From Luscinia megarhynchos (taxonomy: Eukaryota > Chordata > Aves > Passeriformes > Turdidae): a stretch of 64,000 nucleotides of DNA. Under the pieces are notes generated by a model, which worked only from the letters and a program-made list of their open reading frames with translations, was not told the DNA's origin and searched no databases. Position 1 is the first letter of the stretch. Each line of letters starts with the position of its first letter. The translations under genes were made by a program, and so were the position numbers. Positions 45,701-57,700 of the stretch are shown here, piece by piece. The stretch spans positions 5,781,508 through 5,845,507 of the forward strand of contig CM067584.1 of NCBI GenBank assembly GCA_034336665.1. The letters run 5' to 3'.

Positions 45701-48700
45701 CTCACCAAATTTTCCAACCCACCCCAAAACATCCCAAAATTCCCCCCACAAAACTCCCAAAAATCCCCTTTAAACACCCAAAATTTCACCCAAATTTTCC
45801 CCAATATCCTCCTAAAATTCCCCAAAAGCCAAATTTCCCCAAAACTCCCCCCAAAATTTTATCCACATCCCCCAAATTTTCCCTAAAATTCAAAAAAAAT
45901 TCCCCAATATTCCCCTACAAAAACCTGCAAAATTCCCCAAAAATGCCCCAAAATCCCCCCAAATTCCTCCCAAAATCCCCCAAATTTCCCCCCCACTCAC
46001 GTTGCCCACTCCAGTTTCCTCCTGCGGATGGAGCCGTACAGAGCCTGCAGCAATTTGGACATTTTCAGATTTTTGGGGTTTTTTGGGGAAAATCCCTTTT
46101 TTCTAACTTTGGGATTTTTTTTAGGATTTTTTTGGGTCAGAACCCAAATTTTGGGGGTGTTTTTTGGTGCAGCATCCTCATTTTTCCACGGGTTTTTTTC
46201 GGGTTTTTTTGTGCTTTCAGATTTTTTGGAAGGACAAACCCAAATTTGGGATTTTTGTGGGGTTTTTGGGGGTTTTTTGGGTACCTTGAGCTGCTCCCGG
46301 GGGAAGTCCCTCCCGTCCATCATCCCGCTCAGGTTGGACACGAACTCGGAGCTGCTCATGGCCCGGCCCAGGCGCTGGGGGGGTCAAAACCCACCCAAAA
46401 TCACCCCAAAATCCACCCAAAATCACCCCAAAATCCACCCAAAATCACCCCAAAAACCGCCACAAAATCAACCAAAAATCCATCCCAAAATCACCCAAAA
46501 TCCGTCCAAAAATCACCCCAAAATCACCCCAAAATTGCCCCAAAAATTATCCCATATTCACCCAAATCCACCCCAAAATCACCCCAAAATTGCCCCAAAA
46601 ATTATCCCAAAATCACCCCAAAATCCACCCAAAATCACCCCAAAATCCACCCAAAATCACCCCAAAAACCGCCACAAAATCAACCAAAAATCCATCCCAA
46701 AATCACCCAAAATCCGTCCAAAAATCACCCCAAAATCACCCCAAAATTGCCCCAAAAATTATCCCATATTCACCCCGAAATCCACCCCAAAATCACCCAA
46801 AATTACCCCAAAATCATCCCAGTCATCCCCAAAATCCACCCCCAAAAATCCAGCCCCCAAAATCACCCCAAATCCACCCCAAAATCACCCCCAAATCCAC
46901 ACCAAAAATCATCCCAAAACCGCCCCCAAAATCATCCCAAAATCACCCCCAAAATCAACCCAAAATCCCCCAAATCCACAAAAAAGTCACCCCAAAATCC
47001 ACCAAAAATCCCCCAAAATTCACCCCAAAATCCATCCCAAATCCAACCCCAAAAATCATCAAAAATTCCCCAAAATCATCCCAAAATCACACAAATCCAC
47101 CCAAAAATCATCCCAAAATCGCCATAAAATCACCCCAAAATCACCCCAAAAATCATCCCATATTCACCCCGAAATCCACCCCAAAATCACCCAAAATTAT
47201 CCCAAAATCACCCAAAAATCATCCCAGTCATCCCCAAAATCCACCCCAAAATCCAGCCCCAAAATCACCACAAAAGCACCCCAATATCCCAAATAATCAC
47301 CCAAATCCACCCCAAAATCATCCCAAATCCACCCCAAAATCATCCCAAAATTCCCCAAATCCACAAAAAAATCACCCCAAAATCCACCAAAAATCCCCCA
47401 AAACTCACCCCCAAAATCTCCCAAGTTGAACCCCAAAATCATCACAAAATCCACCAAAATCATCCCAAAATCACCCAAATCCACCCAAAAATCATCCCAA
47501 AATCGCCATAAAATCATCTCAAAATCACCCCAAAATCACCCCAAAAATCATCCCATATTCACCCCGAGATCCACCCCAAAATCACCCAAAATTACCCCAA
47601 AATCATCCCAGTCATCCCCAAAATCCAGCCCCAAAATCCAGCCCCAAAATCACCACAAAACCACCCCAATATCCCAAATAATCACCCAAATCCACCCCAA
47701 AATCCACCCCAAAATCCCCTCAAATCCACAAAAAATCACCCAAAATCCACCCAAAAAATGCGCCCCAAAATTCACCCCAAAATCCAGCCTCCAAAATCAC
47801 CCCAAAAATCACCCCAAAATCCACCCCAAAATCCTCCCAAAAATCCCCAAATCCACAAAAAATCACCCCCAAAATCCACCAAAATCCCCAAAACTCACCC
47901 CAAAATCCATCCCAAATCCAGCCCCAAAAATCATCCCAAATCCTACCAAAATCATCCCAAAATCACCCCAAATCCACCCAAAATCATCCCAAAATCGCCC
48001 CAAAAATCATCTCAAAATCACCCCAAAATCACCCCAAAAATCACCCCAAAAATCATCCCATATTCACCCCGAAATCCAGCCCAAAATCACCCCAAATCCA
48101 CAAAAAAATCACCACAAAATCACCCAAAATTACCCCAAAATCATCCCAGTCATCCCCAAAATCCAGCCCCAAAATCCAGCCCCAAAATCACCACAAAACC
48201 GCCCCAATATCCCCAATAATCGCCCAAATCCACCCCAAAATCATCCCAAAAACCGCCCCAAAATCACCCCAAAATTCCCCAATTACCCCACAATCCACCA
48301 AAAAATCATCCCAAAATCCACCAAAAATTGCCCAAAATCATCCCAAATCCACCCCAAAATCCCCCCAAATCCACAGAAAATTCACCCCAAAATCCTTCCC
48401 AAATCAACCCCAAAAATCATCACAAAATCCACCAAAATCACCCAAAATCCCACAAAACCACCCAAAATTACCCAAAATCACCCAAAACCACCCAAAATCA
48501 GCCAAAATGACCCAAAATCACCCCAAAAAAGGGAAACCCCAAATCCCAAATTCCCCCAATGTGGCTCCCCCTCACCTGCCCGGGCAGCTCACTTGGATTT
48601 GGGGCATTTCGGGATTTTTGGGGGTTTTGGTTGGGTTTGGGGTTATTTTGGGGTTATTTTGGGATTTTTGGGGTTATTTTGGGATTTTGGGGTTATTTTG

Positions 48701-51700
48701 GGGTATTTCCGGGTATTTTGGGGTTATTTTGGGGTTTTTTTGGGTTATTTTGGGGTTTTTTTGGGTTATTTTGGGTTTTTGGGGTTATTTTGGGGGTTTA
48801 TTTTAGGGTTTTGAGGTTATTTTGGGGTTATTTTTGGGTTATTTTGGGTAATTTTGGGTTTTGGGGTTATTTTGGATTATTTTGGGGTTATTTACCTAGA
48901 TTATTTTGGGTTATTTTTCAGGTTATTTTAGAGGATTTTTTCAGGGGTTATTTTGAGGGTTGGTTTAGGGTTATTTCTGAGGGTTATTTTGGGTTTATTT
49001 TGGGTTTTAGGGGTTTATTTAGTGTTTTGGGGTTATTTTAGGGGTTATTTCTGGGTTTTTGGGGAGTTATTCTAGGGATTTTTGGGGAGTTATTTTGAGG
49101 ATTTTTGAGAGTTATTTTGAGGGTTATTTTGGGTTATTCGAGGATTCTTGAGTTATTTTGGGATTTTTTAGGGGTGTTTTGGATTATTTTTAGGGATTTT
49201 TCAGGGGTCTTTTTAGGGAGATTATTTTTCGAGGGTTATTTGGGATTTTTGGGGGTAATTTTGGGTTATTTTGGGATTTTTTGGGGTTATTTTGGGGTTA
49301 TTTTTGGGTTATTTCAGGATTTTTCGGGTTATTTTGGGATTTTTGGGGGTATTTTGGAGTTATTTTGGGATTTTTGGGGTTATTTTGGGGTTTTTGGGGT
49401 TATTTTGGGGTTTATTTGGGGTTTTATTTGGGTTATTTTTGGGAGTTATTTCAGGGGTTTTAGGGTTATTTTAGGGTTATTTTGAGTGGGGAGTTTGAGG
49501 GTTATTTTGGGAGTTATTTTAGGGATTTCTGGGCTTATTTTTGGGTTTCTGGGTTTTTTTGGGGGTTTTTTTCGGATGCCTCCCCTGTCCCTGCAGGTCA
49601 CTGGGTTTGGGGTGATTTTTGGGGTTATTTTGGGTTATTTTGGGATTTTTGGAGTTGTTTTGGGATTTTTTGGGGTTATTTTGGGGTTATTTTGAGGGGT
49701 TTGGGGCTATTTTAGGGTTATATTTTGGGGTTATTTTGGGTTATTTGGGATTATTTTGGGTTTTGGGGTTATTTGGAGTTATTTGGGGTTATTTTGGGGT
49801 TATTTGGGGCTATTTTGGGTTATTTTGGGTTATTTTGGGTAATTTTGGGATCATTTTGGGTTATTTTGGGTTATTTTGGATTATTTTGGGTTACTTTGGG
49901 TTTTGGGGTTATTTTGGGGTTATTTTGGGGTTATTTTGGGTTATTTGGGTCATTTGGGTTATTTTGGGTTATTTTAGGTTTATTTTGGGGTTTGGTGCCT
50001 CACCTGGCTGTGCAGGTCGGTGGGGTTTGGGGTGATTTTGGATTATTTTGGGATTTTTGGGTTATTTAGGGATTATTTTGGGGTTTGGTGCCTCACCTGG
50101 CGTGCAGGTCGAGTGGGGTTTAGGGAATTATTTTAGGGGTTTTTGGGTTATTTGGGATTATTTTGGGGTCAGATTGCCTCACCTGGCCGTGCAGGTCCCG
50201 AGTGGGGTTTGGGATTATTTTGGGTAATTTTGAGATTTTTGGGATTATTTGGGATTATTTTTGGGGTCTGGTGCCTCACCTGGCCGTGCAGGTCGGTGGG
50301 GTTTGGGGTGATTTGGGATTATTTTGGGATTTTTGGGTTATTTGGGATTATTTTGGGGTTTGGTGCCTCACCTGGCCGTGCAGGTCGGTGGGGTTTGGGA
50401 TTATTTTGGGGTTTTTTGGGTTATTTGGGATTACTTTGGGGTTTGGTGCCTCACCTGGCCGTGCAGCTCGGTGGGGTTTGGGATTATTTTGGGGTTATTT
50501 TGGGATTTTAGGGGTAATTTTGGGGTCTGGTGCCTCACCTGGCCGTGCAGCTCGGTGGGGTTTGGGGTTATTTTGGGTTATTTTGGGATTTTTGGGGTTA
50601 TTTTGGGGTCTGGTGCCTCACCTGGCCGTGCAGGTCGGTGGGGTTTGGGGTGATTTTGGGATTATTTTGGGATTTTTGGGTTATTTGGGATTATTTTGGG
50701 GTTTGGTGCCTCACCTGGCCGTGCAGGTCAGTGGGGTTTGGGGTTATTTTGGATTATTTTGGGATTTTTGGGTTATTTGGGATTATTTTGGGGTTTGGTG
50801 CCTCACCTGGCCGTGCAAGGTCGGTGGGGTTTGGGATATTTGGGATTTTTGGGTTATTTAGGGATTATTTTGGGGTTTGGGGTGCCTCACCTGGCCGTGC
50901 AGGTCGAGTGGGGGTTTGGGGAGTGATTTTGGGTTATTTGGGATTATTTTGGGATTATTTGGGATTATTTTGGGTCTGGTGCCTCACCTGGCCGTGCAGG
51001 TCGCTGTTGAGCAGCATCAGGGCGCAGGTCAGGGTGTGAACGGAGTCTGGGGGGATTTGGGGGGTCAGGGGACCCCAAAACCCCCAAAAAACCCCACGAG
51101 AGTTTGGGGTGGGGGAAACTGAGGCACGGGAGGGATAGAGGGATTTGGGGGTTCGGGGGTTTTGGGGTTTTAGGGGGAGTTGGGGAATTTAGGGTCAGTT
51201 TTGGGGGGTGGTTTGGGGTTGGTTTGGGGTTTGGGGTTGGTTTAGGGTGGATTTGGGGTTTTAGGGGTGGATTTGGGGTTTTGGGATTAGTTTGGGGTAG
51301 ATTTGGGGTTGGGGCTGGGTTTTGGGGTTTTGGGGAATTCTAGGGGTGGGTTTGGGATGAGTTTGGGGTTTTAGGGGAATTGGGGGATTTAGGGAATTTA
51401 GGGTCAGTTCTGGGGGGTGGTTTGGGGTAGATTTGGGGTTTGGGGTTGGGTTTAGAGTGGATTTAGGGTTTGGGGGTGGATTTGGGGTTTTGGGATTAGT
51501 TTGGGGTAGATTTGGGGTTCAGGCTGGGTTTGGGGTTTTGGGAATTCTGGGGTGGGTTTGGGATGAGTTTGGGGTTTTTGGGGGGAATTTAGGGTCAGTT
51601 TTGGGGAGTTGGTTTGGGGGTTTTAGGGTGGGTTTAGGGCTGGGTTTGGGGTTTAGGGGGGTAGATTTGGGATGAGTTTGGGGTTTTAGGAGAATTTGAA

Positions 51701-54700
51701 TTTAGGGTCAGTTTTGGGGGGTGGTTTAGGGTTAGTTTAGGAGTTTAGAGGTGGGTTTAGGGGTTTTAGGGTGGAATTTAGGGAGTACATTTGGGGTCTG
51801 GGCTGGGTTTGGGGGTTTTAGGGTCAGTTTGGGCTGGTTTGGGGATTCTAGGGATGGGTTTAGGATGGATTTAGGGGGTTTAGGGGTTGGTTTAGGGGTA
51901 GATTGGGGTTTGGGGTTGGTTTTAGTGTTTTAGGGGTGGATTTAGGGGTTTAGGGGTGGATTTAGGGGCTTTGGGATGGGTTTGGGGTTTTAGGTATAGT
52001 TTGGGGATGAGTTTAGGGGGTTTTGGGGAATTTGGGGATTTAGGGAATTTAGGGTCAGTTTAGGGGGAGTGGTTTAGGAGTAGGTGGGGTTTAGGGGTTG
52101 GTTTTAAGGGTGGATTTAGAGGTTTTAGGGGTTGGTTTAGGAGTAAATTTTAGGGGTTTAGGGGTTTTAGAGGTGGGTTTAGGGGATTCTGGGATGGGTT
52201 TGGGATGGGTTTGGAGAATTAGGGAATTTAGGGTCAGTTCTGGGGGGTGGTTTGGGGGTGGGTTGGGGTTTTGGGTTGGGTTTTTAGAGGTGGATTTGGG
52301 GGTTTTTAGGGGTGGATTTGGAGTTTTGGGGGTTAGTTTTAGGGGTAGATTTGGGGTCTGGGGCTGGGTTTTGGGGTTTTGGGCATTCTGGGATGGGTTT
52401 GGGATGAGTTTGGGGTTTTGGGGGGAATTTAGAGGTCAGTTTTGGGGGAGTGGTTTAGGGGTTGGCTTGGGGTTTGGGAATTCCGGTTTGGGGATTCTGG
52501 GATGGGTTTGGGGTTTTGGGGTTAGTTTGGGATGGGTTTGGGGTTTTGGGGGGAATTTGGGAATTTAGGGTCAGTTTTAGGGGGTGGTTCGGGAGTAGGT
52601 TGGGGTTTGGGGTTGGTTTTAGGGTGGATTTAGGGTTTTAAGGTAGATTTGGGGTTTTAGGGGTTGGTTTGGGAGTAAATTTGGGGGTCTGGGCTGGGTT
52701 TGGGGTTTTGGGCATTCTGGGATGGGTTTGGGGATTCTGGGATGGGTTTTGGAATGAGTTTAGAGGGTTTTAGGGGTGGATTTAGGAATTTGGGAATTTA
52801 GGGTCAGTCTTGGGGGGGTGGTTTGGGGTGGGTTTGGGATTTAGGGGTTGGTTTTGGGGTGGGTTTGGGGATTCTGGGATGGGTTTGGGATGAATTTGGG
52901 GTTTTGGGGTGGATTTGGGGTTTTGGGGAGGGTTTAGGGTTTTGGGGGATTTGGGGATTTAGGGGTGGTTTGGGGGGTGATTTGGGAGTAGGGTTAGGGT
53001 TTGGGCTTGGCTTTAGAGTGGATTTAGGGTTTTAGGGGTGGATTTGGGGTTTTAGGGGGTTAGTTTAGGGGTAGATTTGGGGGTTCGGGCTGGGTTTTGG
53101 GGTTTTAGGGGATTCTGGGATGGGTTTAGGGGGTGAGTTTGGGGGTTTTGGGGGGGAATTTAGGGTCCGTTTTGGGGGAGTGGTTTAGGGGTGGGTTGGG
53201 GTTGGTCTGGGCTGGGTTTGGGGTTTTGGGGATTCTGGGATGGGTTTGGGATGGGTTTTGGAGATTTGGGGATTTAGGGTCAGTTTTGGGGGGTGGTTTA
53301 GGGGTAGATTTGGGGTTTGGGGTTGGTTTTTAGGGTGGATTTAGGGTTTTTGGGGTCAGTTTGGGCTGGTTTGGGGATTCTGGGATGGATTTGGGGGTGG
53401 GTTTTGGGGGTTTTGGGGTGGGTTTGGGATGAGTTTGGAGATTTGGGGGTTGTTTTGGGGTAGATTTGGGGTTTGGGCTGGGTTTGGGGGTTGGTTTGGG
53501 GGATTCTGGGATGGGTTTGGGGTTGTTGAGGTGTATTTGGGGTCAGTTTTGGGATGTTTTGGTCTCACCAGCCGAGGGGAAGAGCCCGGGGTTTGGGGTG
53601 GGTTTGGGGTATTTTTAGAGGGTCACTTTTGGGATATTTTTAGGGGTGTTTTGGGTCTCACCAGCCGATGGGAACAGCCCGGGATTTGGGGTGGGTTTGG
53701 GGTCAGTTTTTGGGATATTTTGGGATATTTTGGGGTCTCACCAGCCGAGGGGAAGAGCCCGGGGTTTGGGGTCAGTTTTTGGGGTGTTTTTGGGGTGTTT
53801 TTGGGGTGTTTTGGTCTCACCAGCCGGGGGAAGAGCCGGGGTTTTGGGCTGTATTTGGGGTATTTTTGGGGTGTTTTTGGGGTGTTTTGGTCTCACCAGC
53901 CGAGGGGAAGAGCCCGGGGTTGCAGCTGTGGATTTGGGGTTTTGGGGTATTTTTAGGGGTGTTTTGGGGTCAGTTTGGGTCTCACCAGCCGAGGGGAAGA
54001 GCCCGGGGTTTTGGGGTTAGTTTTGGGGTATTTTGGGGAATTTTTGGGATATTTTAGGGTATTTTTTGGTCTCACCAGCCGAGGGGAAGAGCCCGGGGTT
54101 GCAGCTGTGGAAGCGCCGTGAGAAATGCGCCAGGACCCGCTCGCGCTCCTGCGTCTCCCCCGAGAGCACCAGCGCCCCCAGGAACTGCCTGGGCCCCAAA
54201 AACACCCAAAAACATCCCAAAATACATCCCAAAATAATCCAAAATAAACCAAAAACCAGCACCAGCGCCCCCAGGAACTGCCTGGGCCCCAAAAACATCC
54301 CAAAATAACCCAAAATACTCCCAAAAATATCCCAAACACAGCACCAGCGCCCCCAGGAACTGCCTGGGCCAAAAAATACCCAAAAACATCCCAAAATAAT
54401 CCAAAAATATCCAAAATAATGCAAATACAGCACCAGCGCCCCCAGGAACTGCCTGGGCCCCAAAAACACCCAAAAAACATCCCAAAATAATCCAAAATAA
54501 ACCAAAATAAACCAAAATAAACCAAAAACCAGCACCAGCGCCCCCAGGAACTGCCTGGGCCAGAAAATACCCAAAATACATCCCAAAATAATCCAAAATA
54601 CATCCCAAAAATATCCCAAACACAGCACCAGCGCCCCCAGGAACTGCCTGGGCCAGAAAATACCCAAAATAACCCAAAATACATCCCAAAATATCCCAAA

Positions 54701-57700
54701 CATAGCACCAGCGCCCCCAGGAACTGCCTGGGCCAAAAAAAAACCCAAAAACATCCCAAAATAATCCAAAATACATCCCAAAAATATCCCAAACACAACA
54801 CCAGCGCCCCCAGGAACTGCCTGGGCCCCAAAAACATCCCAAAATAACCCAAAATACATCCCAAAATAATCCAAAAATATCCAAAATAAACCAAAAACCA
54901 GCACCAGCGCCCCCAGGAACTGCCTGGGCCCAAAAATAACCCAAAATAATCCAAAATACATCCCAAAAATATCCCAAACACAGCACCAGCGCCCCCAGGA
55001 ACTGCCTGGGCCCCAAAAAACATCCCAAAAACACCCAAAATAACCCAAAATAATCCAAAATAAACCAAAAACCAGCACCAGCGCCCCCAGGAACTGCCTG
55101 GGCCAAAAAATAACCCAAAATAACCCAAAATAACCCAAAATACATCCCAAAATATCCCAAAACCAGTACCAGCGCCCCCAGGAACTGCCTGGGCCAAAAT
55201 ACATCCCAAAATAACCCAAAATAACACAAAATAACCCCCCAAAAAAAGACAGAAATACCCCCAAAAAAAGCCAAAACCAGCCCCAAAATACATCAAAATA
55301 ACCCAAAAAAACCCAAAATGACCCAAAATAAGCCAAAATAACCCAAAATAAACCCAAAATAACCCCCCCAAAAAAAAGAGACAAAAATACCCCAAAATAA
55401 GCCACAACCAGCCCCAAAATACATCAAAATACATCAAAGTAAACCAAAGTAACCCAAAAAACCCCGAAATAATCCAAAATAATCCAAAACCCCCAAAATA
55501 ACCCAAAAAACCCCTAAATAACCCAAATTTAACCAAAAATAACCAAAATTTCCCCCAAAATCCCTCAAATCCCCCCAAAATCCCCCAAAACTCTCCCAAT
55601 CATCCCCAAATTCCCCAAAATTGCCCCAAATCATCCCAAAATCCCCAATTATCCCAAAATCCCCCAAATTATCCCCAAAAATGCCTCAAAATTGTCCAAA
55701 TTCTCCCCAAATTATCCCAAAAATCCCCCAAACCCTCCCAAAATCCCTCCCAAACTGTCCCAAAAATCCCCCAAATCATCCCAAAATCCCCAATTATCCC
55801 CAAAATTGCCCCTAAATCATCCCAAAAATCCCCCCAAATTATCCCAAAAATCCCCCTAAACTCTCCCAAAATCCCTCCCAAAATGTCCTAAAACCCCCCA
55901 AATCATCCCAAAATCTCCAATTATCCCAAAATCCCCCAAAAGTCTCCCAAAATTCCCCAAAATGTCCCAAAATCCCCTAAATCATCCCAAAATCCCTCCC
56001 AAGATGTCCCAAAATTGCCCCAAATCATCCCAAAATCCCCAATTATCCCCAAAATTGCCCCAAATCATCCCCAAAAAATGCCTCAAAATTGTCCAAAATC
56101 TCCCTAAAATCATCCCAAAAATCCCCCAAACCCTCCCAAAATCCTCTCCCAAACTGTCCCAAAATCTCCCCAAATTATCCCAAAATCCCCCCAAATCCTT
56201 CCCAGATTCCTCCAACCCCCCCAAAAATCCCCCAAAATCCCCCCGAATAATCCAAAACTCCCCAAATTTCCCCAAACTCCCCCAAAATTCCCAAATTCCC
56301 CGAATTTCCCAAAATTCCCCCCCAAAATTCTCAAATTCCCCCTAAAATTCCCACTCCCCTAAATTCCCCAAAATTCCCACCTTCCAAAATTCCCCAAATT
56401 CCAAAATTCTCCCAAAATTCCCAAATTCTCCCCAAAATTCCCAAATTCCCCCAAAATTTCCCCAAAATTCTAAAATTCCCCCAAAATTCCCCCAAAACTC
56501 CCCAAAATCCAAAATTCCCCCAAAATTCCCAAATTCCCCCCAAAACTACCCCCAAAATTCTCAAAATTCACTAAAATTTCCCTAAATTCCCCGAAAATTC
56601 CCAAATTCCCCCAAAACTCCCTAAAATTCCCCCTAAAATTCCCTCAAATTTCCCAAAAATTCCCCCAAAATTCCCCAAATTCCCCCAAAACTCCCCAAAA
56701 GTCCCCCTAAAATTCCCAAATTTCCCGACCCCCACCCCCCAAAATTCCAACCCCCCAAAAATTCCCCAAAATTTCCAAAATTCCCCAAATTCCCCCAAAA
56801 TTCCCCCAAAATTCCCCCAAATTCCCCAAAATTCCCCCAAAACTCCCCAAATTCCCCAAAATTCCCCCAAAATTCCTCCCAAAATTCCCAAATTTCTCCC
56901 CAAAATCCCCACCCCCCAAAATTCCCAAATTTCCCCAAAATCCCCAAATCCCCCAAAATTCCCAAAATTTTCCCCAAAATTCCCCCAAAATTCCCACCCC
57001 CAAATTTCCCCAAAATTCCCCCAAAATTTCCCCAAATTCCCCCAAAATTCCCCCAAAACTCCCCCAAAATTTCCCAAATTCCCTCCCAAAAATTCCCCAA
57101 AATTCCCCAAAATTCCCCAAAACTCCCAAATTTCCCCCAATATTCTAAAATTCTCCCAAAATTCCCCAAATTACCCCAAAATTCCCAAATTCCCCCCAAT
57201 AATCCCCCCAAATCCTCAGATAATCCAAAGAAATTCCCCCAAAATTCCCCAAATTCCCCAAAATTCCCAGATTCTCCCCAAAATTCCCCAAATTTCCCAA
57301 ATTCCCCCAAACCATGACGGGTGATCTCACCTGAGCGCCTGCTCCAGCCCCAGGCCCCGGAACTGGAACAGCTCCAGGTACAGCGCTCACGCTGGAGCTG
57401 AACTCGAGCTGCATGGGGACAGCGCTAGTGGATCGGGCCAAAATCCCCAAAAACCCCGGGAAATTCCACTCAAATCCGAATTCTGAAATAGCCGAAATTC
57501 CCCGCCTGAGAATAGCCGAATTCCCAAAACCCGGGAATTCACTGAATAGCCGGGGAATTCTAAAACCCGAATTTCACCCGAACTGAATTCCCAAAATAGC
57601 CGAAATTCCCGCCCCAAAATAGCCGAAATTCCCTAAAAGATCCAGAATTCTCACTAAAATATCCGAAATTCAGCCCAGATATCCGAAATTCATCTCAAAA

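Noticed and set aside
54250..55200. Assembly stutter creating false exon-edge copies
   Set aside because: Spacers between copies differ in length and sequence, and copies in other arrays carry private substitutions, so simple duplication by the assembler does not explain them; long reads would still be needed for copy number.
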